This document shows positions 25,248 through 35,294 of a DNA stretch of 64,000 bases, piece after piece. Numbering within the stretch: the first letter of the stretch is position 1; every line of letters starts with the position of its first letter. The position numbers and the translations under genes are program-made. The notes beneath the pieces are model-generated. The model was not told the DNA's origin and did not search any database. It worked only from the letters and a program-made list of their open reading frames with translations. Source of the DNA: an uncultured Bacteroides sp. GTDB lineage: Bacteria > Bacteroidota > Bacteroidia > Bacteroidales > Bacteroidaceae. The stretch lies in the NCBI GenBank assembly GCA_949289295.1, contig CASENM010000025.1, positions 1 through 64,000 on the forward strand. Direction: 5' to 3'.

Positions 25248-26567
25248 ATGTACAAATTCAAACAGATTCTTGTATCGGGAATAATCGGACTTTGCAGCGC
25301 CCTCCCATTGAAAGCTTCCAACAATAAAGACTCGCTTTATCTCAGCATCGACCAGTTGTTCGACAGGGGAATGGAACAAAACTTACAACTGGCAGCCGAC
25401 CGGCTGAAAGAACAGATTGCTGATGACCGCGCCCGCACGGCACGCGCCAGCCGTCTTCCGGAAATCAATATCGGTCTCAATGGAGGTTTTGTAGGACAAC
25501 CTGTAGTTTTTGAACACGGTCTCTCCGACCCCACCTATCCCGACTCGCCCGACTGGTCACAGAATTATGCTGTCAATGTCAGCCAGCCTCTCTATCACGG
25601 AGGACGTATCAGATATGCCATCCGCCAGGCTGACATCGAAAAAGAAATCGCCGTGCTGCAGACGGCCACCGACCGCGCGGACATCAAGCTTTCGCTCCTG
25701 AGACAATATCTGACTCTTTTCAGCCTTTACAAGCAACACGTGGTGCTGACACGCAACATCAACGAATCGGAACGGAGACTGAAAGACATCCGGCAGATGA
25801 AAGAGGAAGGGCTGATTACAAACAACGATGTACTGCGGAGCGAAATGCAACTCACCAACAACCGGCTGTCACTGCTGGAAACGGAAAACAACATCCGGCT
25901 TACCTCTCAGCAGCTGGACATACTGCTGGGACTTGACGAATCGCTGCTGCTCCGTCCTGACACGACTTTGCTCAATGAAGTGCTCCGCCTGGACGAATAT
26001 GAGAACTATATCAGCCAGGCTTATTCCAACGACCCTGCCATGTCACTGAGAATGCGCCAGACCGACCTGGCCAGAAACAACATTCAGGCAGTAAAGGCAG
26101 AACGGATGCCACAGTTGTCGCTCTATGCGGCCAACACGCTCGCACGCCCTGTCTCACGCACATTGGCCGACATGTATAACAACGCTTGGAACATCGGGCT
26201 TTCTTTCTCTTATCCGCTCTCGGCACTTTACCGGAGCAAGCACCGCATCCGTGAGGCACGCCGACAGGTGGACGTGTACCGGAATGCGGAGGAACAGCAC
26301 CGTCAGCAAATCCGGATGACAGTGCGGAATGCCTACCTGAAACATAGCGAGGCACTTGCGCGGGTGGATGCTCTGAAACTTTCGGTAAAACAGGCGGAAG
26401 AGAACTTCCGCATCATGCGGAACCGCTACCTGAACCAGCTGGCCATACTGACCGATTTGCTTGATGCCGACAATCTGCGGCTTGATGCCGAACTGCAGCT
26501 GACCACGGCACGTGCGCAGGTTGTTTATACGTATTACGAGCTGCAGCGGGCTACCGGAAAACTGTAG
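25248..26567 (+). CDS. TolC family outer membrane efflux protein
   Basis: A 439-residue exported protein with a signal peptide of about 24 residues. It has the two OEP repeats of TolC: a first coiled-coil/beta segment with ARASRLPEINIGL and NVSQPLYHGGRIRYAI, and a second with GLSFSYPLSALYR. Long helical stretches contain LTRNINESERRLKDIRQM and ILTDLLDADNLRLDAELQLT. Such proteins form the trimeric outer-membrane channel of tripartite exporters. The adaptor and inner-membrane pump follow at once, so this is a complete three-part system. Confidence 0.9.
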   Translation: MYKFKQILVSGIIGLCSALPLKASNNKDSLYLSIDQLFDRGMEQNLQLAADRLKEQIADDRARTARASRLPEINIGLNGGFVGQPVVFEHGLSDPTYPDSPDWSQNYAVNVSQPLYHGGRIRYAIRQADIEKEIAVLQTATDRADIKLSLLRQYLTLFSLYKQHVVLTRNINESERRLKDIRQMKEEGLITNNDVLRSEMQLTNNRLSLLETENNIRLTSQQLDILLGLDESLLLRPDTTLLNEVLRLDEYENYISQAYSNDPAMSLRMRQTDLARNNIQAVKAERMPQLSLYAANTLARPVSRTLADMYNNAWNIGLSFSYPLSALYRSKHRIREARRQVDVYRNAEEQHRQQIRMTVRNAYLKHSEALARVDALKLSVKQAEENFRIMRNRYLNQLAILTDLLDADNLRLDAELQLTTARAQVVYTYYELQRATGKL

Positions 26568-26597
26568 GACATGTCTAAATCAAAATAAAGAAACATT

Positions 26598-27668
26598 ATG
26601 AGTACACTCGAATCAAAATACCAACGGCTCAAGAAACGCAAGCGCCGTAATATCATATTGAACACCGTGTGCCTGCTGATTGCCAGCTCCGGACTGCTCT
26701 GGACCGTCAATTACTTCTGGCGTTACTTCAGTTACGAAATCACGAACGATGCTTTTGTCGACCAATATATCGCACCGGTCAACATCCGGGTTTCGGGCTA
26801 CATCCAGGAGGTTAGGTTCCGAGAGCACCAGTTCGTACACAAGGGTGACACGCTCGTTGTCCTCGACAACCGGGAGTATCTGATCCGCCAGAAGGAAGCC
26901 GAAGCGGCACTGATGGACGCGCAAGGCTCACGCGGTGTGCTTCATTCGAACATCGAGACTTCAGAAACCCGTATCGCCGAACAGAATGCCAGTCTGGAAG
27001 AAGCCAAGGCACGGCTCTGGAAAGCCGAGCAGGATTTCCACCGTTATGAACGCCTGCTCCGGCAGGAATCGGTACCCGAACAGCAATACGACCAGGCCAA
27101 GGCCGACTACGATGCGGCACGGGCCCGCTATGAGGCACTGTTCAGACAAAAGGACGCCGCACGCTCGCAATACACGGAAACCAACAAGCGGAAAGTAAAC
27201 GTGGAGGCCGGAATCCTGCGTGCGGAGGCAGCACTGGACATGGCTAACCTGAACTTGTCGTATACTGTGGTCACCGCTCCTTACGACGGATACATGGGAC
27301 GCCGTACCCTGGAACCGGGCCAATATGTGTCGGCCGGACAGACCCTCTCCTATCTGGTACGTCAGTCGGACAAATGGGTCACCGCCAATTATCGCGAGAC
27401 CCAGATCAGCAACATCTACATCGGACAACCCGTACGCATCAAAGTGGACGGTATCCCCCACAAGGTATTTCAGGGGCATGTCACCGCCATATCGGAAGCC
27501 ACCGGCTCGAAATACTCACTGGTGCCTACTGACAATTCGGCCGGAAACTTCGTGAAAGTGCAGCAACGTATTCCCGTACGCATCGATTTCGACAATGTGA
27601 CGCCGGACGACATGGCGCAGTTGCGTGCCGGAATGATGGTAGAAACCGAAGCATTCAGAAGAAAATGA
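26598..27668 (+). CDS. HlyD/EmrA-type membrane fusion protein
   Basis: A 356-residue periplasmic adaptor. One N-terminal membrane helix (about 18-37) is followed by the lipoyl half-motif NIRVSGYIQEVRFREHQFV, a long coiled-coil hairpin (about 95-195), and VVTAPYDGYMGRRTLEPGQ, the second lipoyl half, then a beta-barrel domain. This is the EmrA layout. It overlaps the transporter gene by 4 bases and links that pump to the TolC-type channel. Substrates of EmrAB-type systems are hydrophobic drugs, bile-like compounds or fatty acids; none can be assigned here. Confidence 0.9.
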   Translation: MSTLESKYQRLKKRKRRNIILNTVCLLIASSGLLWTVNYFWRYFSYEITNDAFVDQYIAPVNIRVSGYIQEVRFREHQFVHKGDTLVVLDNREYLIRQKEAEAALMDAQGSRGVLHSNIETSETRIAEQNASLEEAKARLWKAEQDFHRYERLLRQESVPEQQYDQAKADYDAARARYEALFRQKDAARSQYTETNKRKVNVEAGILRAEAALDMANLNLSYTVVTAPYDGYMGRRTLEPGQYVSAGQTLSYLVRQSDKWVTANYRETQISNIYIGQPVRIKVDGIPHKVFQGHVTAISEATGSKYSLVPTDNSAGNFVKVQQRIPVRIDFDNVTPDDMAQLRAGMMVETEAFRRK

Positions 27669-29269
27669 TGACCGCACAAGAACTTGACATTCCCGTACGC
27701 CGGTGGGTACCCGACTGGCTGTCCGTAGGGCTGATATTCTTCATCATCCTGCCTGTCACCATGCTCAACGGAACATACACGGGCAGCATGGTGGAGGTAT
27801 CGAACACACTCGGCGCCTATACCGAGGACATCACTATCGGCTATTACGCGGCTTCGGCGGGCATGGCCATCGCCTACCCGATCGTACCGAAGGTGCTGAA
27901 CTCTTTTTCCAGCAAGTCGTTGCTGCTGGTCGATCTCACCCTGCAGTTCCTTTTGAGCTGGATATGCGCTCGTTCCGCCAACATCGACCTGCTCATCATC
28001 TTCAGCTTCATCATCGGATTCCTGAAAGGCTTTCTCATGCTCTGGCTCATCCGCCGCATCAAGTTCGTGTTCAGCCCCACAGATGTGAGAAGCGAGTTCT
28101 ACGCCTATTTCTATCCGCTGGTGTTCAGCGGCGGACAACTCTCGATGATAGTCACCGCCCTGCTGGCTTATCACTACGACTGGAAATACATGTACTATTT
28201 CATGATGATGCTCCTCATTCTGGCCATCCTGTTTGTCATCATTTTCCTGCGTCACGACCGTCCGTCGAAAGGCATCCCTCTGAAAGAGCTTCATCCGAGA
28301 GAAATGGTCATCATCTCCACCGGACTGCTGATGCTGGTCTACGTCATCACCTACGGAAAAATATCCGACTGGATGGCTTCACCCAAAATCTGCACCTATA
28401 TCGTGATAGCTCCGTTGCTTATCGCCCTTTTCCTGTGGGAGCAGTTTCATTCGCCAAGTCCCTACGCCAGCCTGAAGCCCCTTTTCCAGTGGAAAGCCAT
28501 TCTGGGCTATTTCTACATGATACTCGTCATGTTCTTCAGCACGTCGACCACCCTGCTGAGCAACTACATGACCACTATCCTGAGAGTGGACAACGTGCAT
28601 AACTACACCTTATATATATACCTCATTCCGGGATATATATTGGGAGCCTTCATCTGCTTCTGGTGGTTCCGCTGGCAGAGATGGCGTTTCCGCTTTCTCA
28701 TCGCCGGCGGCATGGCCTGTTTCGTCATCTTTTTCGGGATGCTTTATTTCACTATCTCACCCGACAGCACCTATGAGGCTCTTTTCGTCCCCCTTTTCTT
28801 CCGCGGACTGGGCATGATGATATTGCTTATCGCCTTCGGACTGTTTGTTGTGGAAGACCTCAAGCCCAAACTTCTTATATTCAACGCATTCTTTCTGATA
28901 ACGTTCCGTGCGGTGCTGGCCCCCGTCATGGCATCGGCCATCTACAGCAATGTCCTCTACCGGCTGCAGCAAAAGTATATGGTACAGCTTTCGGAAAACA
29001 TCACCCTGGTCGACCAGCTTGCCGCATCGCGCTATTCCTCATCGCTCAGCAGCAATCTGGCACAGGGACACGGTATTGACGAAGCCATGCAGCTTGCCAC
29101 CAACAGTCTTTACACTGTATTGCAACAACAAAGCCTGCTGCTTGCTCTGAAACATATTCTGGGATGGATGCTGGCGATTACTATAGTGGTAACCGTAGTT
29201 TCCCGCTTCGTCCCTTTCCACAAGACCATTCGGGTTCCTGTAGTCCGGACGGGCGAAGATATGGTATAA
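27665..29269 (+). CDS. Major facilitator superfamily exporter (EmrB-like, 14 helices)
   Basis: A 534-residue inner-membrane protein with about 14 hydrophobic helices, the DHA2-type topology. It shares features of the EmrB branch: a first helix after WVPDWLSVGLIFFI, a large loop before the last helix (about 455-500), and the adjacent EmrA-like gene. The classical MFS motif A is poorly conserved, as in other Bacteroidetes members. It would use the proton gradient to export compounds through the adaptor and outer-membrane channel encoded upstream. Confidence 0.85.
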   Translation: MMTAQELDIPVRRWVPDWLSVGLIFFIILPVTMLNGTYTGSMVEVSNTLGAYTEDITIGYYAASAGMAIAYPIVPKVLNSFSSKSLLLVDLTLQFLLSWICARSANIDLLIIFSFIIGFLKGFLMLWLIRRIKFVFSPTDVRSEFYAYFYPLVFSGGQLSMIVTALLAYHYDWKYMYYFMMMLLILAILFVIIFLRHDRPSKGIPLKELHPREMVIISTGLLMLVYVITYGKISDWMASPKICTYIVIAPLLIALFLWEQFHSPSPYASLKPLFQWKAILGYFYMILVMFFSTSTTLLSNYMTTILRVDNVHNYTLYIYLIPGYILGAFICFWWFRWQRWRFRFLIAGGMACFVIFFGMLYFTISPDSTYEALFVPLFFRGLGMMILLIAFGLFVVEDLKPKLLIFNAFFLITFRAVLAPVMASAIYSNVLYRLQQKYMVQLSENITLVDQLAASRYSSSLSSNLAQGHGIDEAMQLATNSLYTVLQQQSLLLALKHILGWMLAITIVVTVVSRFVPFHKTIRVPVVRTGEDMV

Positions 29270-29413
29270 CCGCTTCCAAGCCAATCCGCATTATCAATCA
29301 GTAGGCCTGAAAAATGTTTGGAGTTTTACTTTATTCTCTTTTGAGTTTCAAAAAAGACTCTTATATTTACATGTCGAATGACAATGGACAATTATTTAAA
29401 GGAACGAATTATC

Positions 29414-30241
29414 ATGAAACGAATAATCAAACTTTTCATCTACTTCTTTTTGTATCAGATTGCCGTTTTCGGTGTAATGGCCGGCGGATATATGATTTTC
29501 AGCGGCACTTTCGAAGTTCCTGACCAGAACGACCCAACCTACATGACAGTTATTCTCTGGGCGCAGCTTGTATTTTCCATAGCGGTAGCCGCCCATGTGC
29601 TGCTGGCCAAATACGTGAAAAGTTCCGACTTGAAATTCAATTTCCCCCATACCGGGAAAGTACTTCTCACATCCATTGTCCTCATTGTGGGCATGGGTAT
29701 GTGGACCAACTACCTGAACGAGCTTGCCGGACTTCCCAACACAATGGAAGCGGCATTCGACAGAATGATGAATAATCCGCTGGGAGTCATTGCCATTGTC
29801 ATCATGGCTCCTCTGATGGAAGAGTTGCTGTTCCGTGGAGCCATGCAGGGTTACCTCCTGAGCAGATGGAAGAATCCGGTGTGGGCGATTGTCGTTCCCG
29901 CCCTGCTCTTCGGAATAGGCCACGGCAATCCAATTCAGATTCCGTTTGCTTTCGTGACGGGACTGGTACTCGGATGGGTGTATTACCGCACAGGCAGCCT
30001 GCTGCCAGGCATGTTGATGCATTTTGTCAATAACGGCACCTCGGTATTGCTTTATCATCTGGTGGAGAACCCCGACGCGACCATGGTGGAAATGCTGGGC
30101 TCGGGCGGAGCCGCAGGGCTGGCACTCGCAGGGGCCGCAATCACAGTGGCATGCGTATGGTATCTCAAAAATAAGCTGTCGCCGCAGCTGCCTGCATGGA
30201 GAAAACCGGATACCGATAATGAAAATGCAGTCAATGCCTGA
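29414..30241 (+). CDS. CPBP family intramembrane metalloprotease
   Basis: A 275-residue membrane protein. ATG 29414 (MKRIIKLFIYFF) begins directly with a helix; a start at 29378 would add 12 charged residues. The CPBP (Abi/CAAX-like) motifs are intact: MEELLFRGAMQGYL (Glu136-Glu137, Arg141), LLFGIGH (His170) and GMLMHFVNN (His203, Asn207). The family includes Rce1-like prenyl-protein proteases and bacteriocin-immunity proteins. Substrate unknown. The short membrane-protein gene downstream may be in the same transcript. Confidence 0.85.
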   Translation: MKRIIKLFIYFFLYQIAVFGVMAGGYMIFSGTFEVPDQNDPTYMTVILWAQLVFSIAVAAHVLLAKYVKSSDLKFNFPHTGKVLLTSIVLIVGMGMWTNYLNELAGLPNTMEAAFDRMMNNPLGVIAIVIMAPLMEELLFRGAMQGYLLSRWKNPVWAIVVPALLFGIGHGNPIQIPFAFVTGLVLGWVYYRTGSLLPGMLMHFVNNGTSVLLYHLVENPDATMVEMLGSGGAAGLALAGAAITVACVWYLKNKLSPQLPAWRKPDTDNENAVNA

Positions 30242-30302
30242 TACAAGCGATTGACGTCACGCTTATAGAAATTCAATCTGACCATATAAAACCCTGAAAC
30301 CT

Positions 30303-30554
30303 ATGAAACCGAAAAGCAACTATTCGAAACCGATGGCGGCATTCTACCTTATTATAGGCTATCTCGCCACCATGTTCATACAGGAAATCATCTGTTTCCT
30401 TACTTTCTACCCGATGCTGGAAGGCCATAAGACCCTACAAATATTCAGCAACATCATCTGGCTCTATGCCGGAGCGTATATATACTATAAGTTGACACGC
30501 CGCTATACCAAATGGTGGAAGAAGCTGGAGGACGGAAACGACAAGTCCGCATAG
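30303..30554 (+). CDS. Small membrane protein of unknown function
   Basis: An 83-residue protein not recognised as a named family. Two hydrophobic stretches (about residues 11-33 and 45-62) are followed by a basic tail (KLTRRYTKWWKK). Codon use matches its neighbours. It starts 61 bases after the CPBP protease gene and 170 bases before yqgE, so it could belong to either unit. It might be a substrate or partner of the protease; that is only a guess from position. Confidence 0.6.
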   Translation: MKPKSNYSKPMAAFYLIIGYLATMFIQEIICFLTFYPMLEGHKTLQIFSNIIWLYAGAYIYYKLTRRYTKWWKKLEDGNDKSA

Positions 30555-30724
30555 GAAATCATTTGCAAGGAACTTGACTGCCAACCCGGCGATATACTGG
30601 AGCATAGATCCGAATGATTTATTACAATTTCGAGGCCATACAGAAAAAATTTTGAAAAAAGGCACAGATATTCTTTCATATTCCAAGGAAATGAGCTACC
30701 TTAGTATATTGAAAATATTTATCT

Positions 30725-31318
30725 ATGGACATGCGCATTTTTCAAGTAAAAGCAAATAAGGCGCTTCCAAGGATGGGAAGTATTCTTATCGCTTCCCCAC
30801 TATTGTCTGATTATCAGTTTACCCGTACGGTTATTTTGATGGTTACCAACAATGAAGAGGGAAGTATGGGCATCGTAATGAACAAAAGATTCAGTTACCA
30901 AGTAACATTGGGGCAATTGATTCCGGAACTTAAATCTATCCCTATGATTCCGGTATTTAAGGGGGGTCCTGTAGGAAGAGACACCATTTTTTTCATCCAC
31001 ACGCTCCGCACACTCGAAGGAGCTTTAAAGATTGGTGACGGGCTATATCTGAACGGCGATTTCAACAAACTGAAGACCTATCTGCTGGAAGGAAATCCCG
31101 TAGAAGGCCACATCCGCTTCTTTTCGGGCTATGCCGGTTGGGAAAACGGACAGCTGGAGAGGGAAATCAAGGAAAATTCATGGATGATAGGATATAGTGA
31201 CGCGAAACATCTTCTTGCCGACCGATACCAACGTAACCTGTGGAGCAACAGTCTCTGTGATTTGGGACAACCCTACAAGTTATGGTCAAAATATCCGGTA
31301 TATCCGTCTTTCAACTGA
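30725..31318 (+). CDS. yqgE: YqgE/AlgH family protein
   Basis: A 197-residue cytoplasmic protein of the DUF179/YqgE family. Conserved segments are MGSILIASPLLSDYQFTRTV (residues 17-36), GIVMNKRF, FKGGPVGRDTIFFIHTL and RFFSGYAGWENGQLEREI. The family fold is known but the biochemical role is unresolved. Length is typical. Its last 8 bases overlap the convergent acetyltransferase gene on the other strand, leaving no room for a shared terminator. Confidence 0.93.
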   Translation: MDMRIFQVKANKALPRMGSILIASPLLSDYQFTRTVILMVTNNEEGSMGIVMNKRFSYQVTLGQLIPELKSIPMIPVFKGGPVGRDTIFFIHTLRTLEGALKIGDGLYLNGDFNKLKTYLLEGNPVEGHIRFFSGYAGWENGQLEREIKENSWMIGYSDAKHLLADRYQRNLWSNSLCDLGQPYKLWSKYPVYPSFN

Positions 31319-31835
31319 TGTGCGGATTCATTTTCTGAAACAGACATACATCCTGATAAACGGTTCCGGTCCTGATCCAATCTTTCAGCCGGGCCGTTTT
31401 TTCATATCCTGACGAGCCGAAAAGATTCAGTGAAGGGAGATTGTCAGCCGGTACGTAGGCATAAAGCTGATGAATGCCCAACAGTCCGAAACAGTGTTTC
31501 TCGAGACACCGCAACGCCTCGCGCGCAATTCCACGCCCACGCATATCCTCCCTGACAACCAGTCCCACCTCGGCCCGGTTATGACGGGGACTGAAATCAC
31601 AAAGATCAATAATGCCCACCACACCTTCCGTGGCATGCTGAATCATCAGCCTCAACTGTTTGTCTGTATAAATGTCATTTTCCGTCCGCGAAAGATATTG
31701 TTTCATCTGAAAACGTGAATATGGCCCGGTAGCTGTCCCCACCCTCCACAAACGGACATCATTTTCTATGGCAAGCAACACACCCAAATCTTCCGGCTCG
31801 GGAGCGCGCAGCGTAATCTGTTCATTCATATCCAT
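31311..31835 (-). CDS. GNAT family N-acetyltransferase
   Basis: A 174-residue GNAT acetyltransferase of the RimJ/RimL-like type. The acetyl-CoA binding motif A is VGLVVREDMRGRGIAREAL (about residues 92-110), and the C-terminal part has the usual ADNLPSLNLFGSSGYEKTAR (Asn-x-xS-x-x-x-Y pattern). It is the last gene of a minus-strand run with recR and a small membrane protein, starting 10 bases after the latter stops. Substrate unknown. Confidence 0.88.
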   Translation of the reverse strand: MDMNEQITLRAPEPEDLGVLLAIENDVRLWRVGTATGPYSRFQMKQYLSRTENDIYTDKQLRLMIQHATEGVVGIIDLCDFSPRHNRAEVGLVVREDMRGRGIAREALRCLEKHCFGLLGIHQLYAYVPADNLPSLNLFGSSGYEKTARLKDWIRTGTVYQDVCLFQKMNPHIS

Positions 31836-31845
31836 TTCTGCCAGT

Positions 31846-32310
31846 TTACGGATTGAACGACTTGTCCTGCTCCAAATCGAGATCTTTCAGCAAACGCCTG
31901 CGGCCTGGCATGCAGAAAAACGAAGACAACAGGACCATACCGGCACACAGCAGACCGGTCGTGTCAAGTGTAGTATAGTAGACACTCATGTCAAACAAGG
32001 AGGGAGCAAGCAACATGGCCAGGCGCACCTCACTCCACCTGCGGTAACTTACCAGCGCATCCGGCAGCGACAGTTGCTTGACATAGCGGACAACCGAAAG
32101 ATTGAACATACGCAAAGACAGCGGAATCATGCTCACCGTCAGCAAAATCCCCACCGTCTGCATTACATAACCGGCTTGCGCGTCATCGACAAATACTCCC
32201 TGCGGAAGCACATCGCATTCATAAAACACGACCAACATGGCGGTCAACACCCAAAGCATGACAAATTCGGTCTGCAAAAGTCTCAGCAGTCTCTTGATTT
32301 TTTCTTCCAT
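31846..32310 (-). CDS. Uncharacterised integral membrane protein
   Basis: A 154-residue protein with about four hydrophobic helices (near 14-32, 47-65, 95-110 and 113-132) and a charged C-terminal tail (RRRLLKDLDLEQDK). I do not recognise a named family. It lies between recR and an acetyltransferase gene, 36 bases after recR, in a likely operon. Confidence 0.7.
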   Translation of the reverse strand: MEEKIKRLLRLLQTEFVMLWVLTAMLVVFYECDVLPQGVFVDDAQAGYVMQTVGILLTVSMIPLSLRMFNLSVVRYVKQLSLPDALVSYRRWSEVRLAMLLAPSLFDMSVYYTTLDTTGLLCAGMVLLSSFFCMPGRRRLLKDLDLEQDKSFNP

Positions 32311-32346
32311 TGTAATACCATATTTTATCCGTGCATCCTATCCCAT

Positions 32347-32964
32347 TTACATGACTCCCGTAAAGACTGTCCGGTTCAGAATCGAACGCCCTAAAGTAAC
32401 TTCGTCAGTATACTCCAGTTCATCGCCTACCGAAATGCCGCGGGCAATGACACTCAATTTCACATTCAGCCCCGACAACTTGCGGAAAATGTAGAAGTTG
32501 GTCGTATCGCCCTCCATGGTAGAGCTGAGCGCAAAAATCACTTCCTTCACTCCCTCTTCCTTCACACGTTCTACCAGACTGTCTATCTCCAGGTCCGACG
32601 GACCGATGCCGTCCATGGGAGAAATCACGCCTCCCAACACATGATAAAGTCCCTTGTACTGCTGGGTATTCTCAATGGCCATCACGTCACGGATATTCTC
32701 CACGACACAGACAGTTGAGGAATCACGCGAAGGATTGGAACAGATTCCGCACACATCAGTATCGGATATGTTGTGGCATATCTTACAATATTTCACTTCA
32801 TGTTTCAGCGTGGTCATGGCATTGCTGAATGCTTCTACGGCTGACGTTTCCTGCTTGAGCAGATGCAAGACAAGCCGCATGGCCGTTTTTCTGCCTATGC
32901 CGGGAAGCTTGGCAAACTCTCCCACCGCTTTTTCCAGCAAGACAGACGGATATTGTTGATTCAT
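32347..32964 (-). CDS. recR: Recombination mediator RecR
   Basis: A 205-residue RecR. Helix-hairpin-helix [17 protein letters not shown] (20-36), the C4 zinc finger (Cys60, Cys63, Cys72, Cys75), the Toprim domain starting VCVVEN (85-90) and the terminal [10 protein letters not shown] are all present. With RecO and RecF it loads RecA at gaps and double-strand breaks. Length is normal. It is first in a minus-strand run with two accessory genes, and a -7 box is placed about 35 bases upstream. Confidence 0.97.
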   Translation of the reverse strand: MNQQYPSVLLEKAVGEFAKLPGIGRKTAMRLVLHLLKQETSAVEAFSNAMTTLKHEVKYCKICHNISDTDVCGICSNPSRDSSTVCVVENIRDVMAIENTQQYKGLYHVLGGVISPMDGIGPSDLEIDSLVERVKEEGVKEVIFALSSTMEGDTTNFYIFRKLSGLNVKLSVIARGISVGDELEYTDEVTLGRSILNRTVFTGVM

Positions 32965-32997
32965 ATATAGTCACTCCAGTTTCTGTTTTCCGAGACG

Positions 32998-33005
32998 CAA
33001 AAGTA
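32998..33005 (-). promoter_or_regulatory. -7 box for recR
   Basis: Minus-strand TACTTTTG, 33 bases before the recR start codon. Confidence 0.5.
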
Positions 33006-33093
33006 ACAAAAATCTGCATTTGTAGCCCTCTTGATGCCAAAAACTTTACAGAGCATCCATGTCTGCAGTTCTCAAAAGAGCCGGAAACCCCGT

Positions 33094-33124
33094 TTTGGTA
33101 AATAGGAAACTTTCTTTAAATTTG
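33094..33124 (+). promoter_or_regulatory. Promoter of the sodium:solute symporter gene
   Basis: TTTG (33094-33097), 19 nt, TAAATTTG (33117-33124): a full consensus Bacteroidetes promoter. The start codon follows 19 bases after the -7 box. Confidence 0.75.
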
Positions 33125-33143
33125 CGTTCAAAAAACATTCCCC

Positions 33144-34604
33144 ATGAACGGAACTTTCATCCTGCTCACTATTGCAGTCTATTTCGGGCTTCTTCTGCTG
33201 GTGGCCCGCATTACAGCCGTCCACCATACTGACAACGCCGCTTTTTTCCGAGGAAACCGCCAGTCGCCGTGGTACATCGTATCTTTCGGCATGATCGGAG
33301 CATCGCTTTCCGGAGTTACTTTTGTATCAGTGCCCGGCATGGTAGGAAGCATCGACATGACTTACATGCAGACTTGTCTCGGCTTCTTCGTGGGCTATCT
33401 CATCATTGCCCATCTGCTGTTACCCCTTTATTACCGGCTTAACCTGACCTCCATCTATACTTATCTGGGAAAACGTTTCGGCAACTGCGCCTACAAGACA
33501 GGAGCTTCGTTTTTTCTACTTTCCAAGATGTTGGGAGCGGCCGCCCGTCTGTATCTGGTGTGCATCATTCTCCAGCATTTTGTCTTCGATGCTTTCCATG
33601 TCCCGTTTTCAGTCACAGTAATAGGTACGGTGGTACTCATCTGGCTCTATACAAGGAAAAGCGGAATACGCACCATCGTATGGACCGACAGTTTCCAGAC
33701 ACTCTGCCTGCTGCTGGCACTCGGACTGATTCTCTATCAGGTGGCTTCTCTGCTCCAGCTCGATGCGAAAGGAATCGTGGAGGCGGTCTCGGCCGACAAG
33801 CACAGCCGGATATTCGTGTTTGACGACTGGCACTCAAAACAGAACTTCTTCAAGCAGTTTTTCAGCGGTATCTTCATCACCATCGTCATGACAGGACTCG
33901 ACCAAGACATGATGCAGAAAAATCTGTCGTGCCGCAACCTGAAGGAAGCCCAGAAAAACATGTATTGCTACGGATTTTCGTTCGTGCCGGTCAATCTGCT
34001 TTTCCTCGTGCTGGGAGTATTGCTTCTGACAGCATCGGTACAATTGAATCTTCCATTACCTGAAAAAGGGGACGACATCCTGCCCCTTTTCGCTGCAGGA
34101 GGGCATCTGGGATACACGGTACTCATACTCTTCACTATCGGCATCATCGCCGCAGCTTTCTCGAGTGCAGATTCCGCACTGGCCGCACTGACCACCAGCT
34201 TCTGTATCGATATTCTGGGAATCGAACGTTATCCGGAAGAAAAAGCCCAACGCATCCGGAAATATTCACATCTGTTTGTTTCAACCGTATTTATAGGCTG
34301 CATTCTGATTATCGAAGCCATAGGAAGCCGGAATGTAATCGACACGATTTATATACTCGCATCTTACACCTACGGCCCCTTGTTGGGCTTGTTCGCCTTC
34401 GGCCTGTTCACCCGCCGCCGTGTGCGCGACCGCTTTATTCCATACATTGCCATAGCATCACCCGTTGTCTGCTATCTCACTGATCATTTCGTTTCGGCGA
34501 CTACCGGCTATCAGTTCGGCTACGAGATGTTGATGGTCAACGGACTTCTGACTTTCTGCGGCCTTATGGCTTTGGGATGGCGTTATGGGAGCGTGAATAC
34601 ATAA
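33144..34604 (+). CDS. Sodium:solute symporter family protein
   Basis: A 486-residue inner-membrane transporter with about 13 helices, LeuT-fold SSS family. Typical features are DNAAFFRGNRQSPWYIVSFG (about 31-50), GASLSGVTFVSVPG in the first core helix, and AAAFSSADSALAALTTSFC (about 335-353), which carries the sodium-binding serines. This branch transports organic solutes such as sugars, proline or sialic acid; the substrate cannot be inferred. Transcribed alone from a consensus promoter. Confidence 0.9.
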   Translation: MNGTFILLTIAVYFGLLLLVARITAVHHTDNAAFFRGNRQSPWYIVSFGMIGASLSGVTFVSVPGMVGSIDMTYMQTCLGFFVGYLIIAHLLLPLYYRLNLTSIYTYLGKRFGNCAYKTGASFFLLSKMLGAAARLYLVCIILQHFVFDAFHVPFSVTVIGTVVLIWLYTRKSGIRTIVWTDSFQTLCLLLALGLILYQVASLLQLDAKGIVEAVSADKHSRIFVFDDWHSKQNFFKQFFSGIFITIVMTGLDQDMMQKNLSCRNLKEAQKNMYCYGFSFVPVNLLFLVLGVLLLTASVQLNLPLPEKGDDILPLFAAGGHLGYTVLILFTIGIIAAAFSSADSALAALTTSFCIDILGIERYPEEKAQRIRKYSHLFVSTVFIGCILIIEAIGSRNVIDTIYILASYTYGPLLGLFAFGLFTRRRVRDRFIPYIAIASPVVCYLTDHFVSATTGYQFGYEMLMVNGLLTFCGLMALGWRYGSVNT

Positions 34605-34642
34605 ATTCCGGCCCGCTTCTTTCCCATATGCCACATATTTAT

Positions 34643-34650
34643 TACTTTTG
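34643..34650 (+). promoter_or_regulatory. -7 box for engB
   Basis: TACTTTTG, 38 bases before the engB start codon. Confidence 0.5.
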
Positions 34651-34688
34651 CAAACTGATTCATTAAAAAACAAAATGTTCTTGAGCTT

Positions 34689-35294
34689 ATGAAAATAACC
34701 AGTGCTGAATTTGTGATAAGCAACTCGCGTGTGGATATGTGCCCGAAGACGGGACTGCCCGAATATGCATTTATCGGACGTTCGAATGTGGGGAAATCAA
34801 GCCTGATCAACATGCTGACCAACCGCTCCAAACTCGCGATGACTTCCTCTACACCGGGAAAAACCTTGCTCGTCAATCATTTTCTAATCAACAAGGAATG
34901 GTATCTTGTCGACTTGCCGGGCTACGGATATGCGCAAAGAGGCAAAGTGATGATGGAAAAGATCAAGAAGCTCATCGAGAACTATGTGCTGGAGCGTGAA
35001 GACATGACTTGCCTGTTTGTATTGATAGACAGCAGACTGGAACCCCAAAAGATTGATCTGGAGTTTATCGAATGGTTGGGAGAGAACGGCATTCCGTTTG
35101 CCATCGTGTTCACCAAGGCAGACAAGCTGTCGAACGGAAAACTCAAAATGAACATCGACAATTATCTGAAAAAGCTGGAAGAACAGTGGGAGGAGCTTCC
35201 CCCACATTTCATCTCCTCGGCAGAAAAACAGACCGGACGGGATGAAATCCTCGACTACATTGAAAAGGTCAATGCTTCATTGAAACAACAATAA
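34689..35294 (+). CDS. engB: Ribosome biogenesis GTP-binding protein EngB (YsxC/YihA)
   Basis: A 201-residue TRAFAC GTPase. Walker A is GRSNVGKSS (30-38), G3 is DLPGYGYA (75-82), and G4 is TKAD (about 141). EngB helps late assembly of the 50S ribosomal subunit and is usually essential. Length and motifs are normal. A degraded mobilisation-gene fragment starts immediately after its stop codon, so an insertion landed at the very end of this gene without damaging it. Confidence 0.96.
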   Translation: MKITSAEFVISNSRVDMCPKTGLPEYAFIGRSNVGKSSLINMLTNRSKLAMTSSTPGKTLLVNHFLINKEWYLVDLPGYGYAQRGKVMMEKIKKLIENYVLEREDMTCLFVLIDSRLEPQKIDLEFIEWLGENGIPFAIVFTKADKLSNGKLKMNIDNYLKKLEEQWEELPPHFISSAEKQTGRDEILDYIEKVNASLKQQ

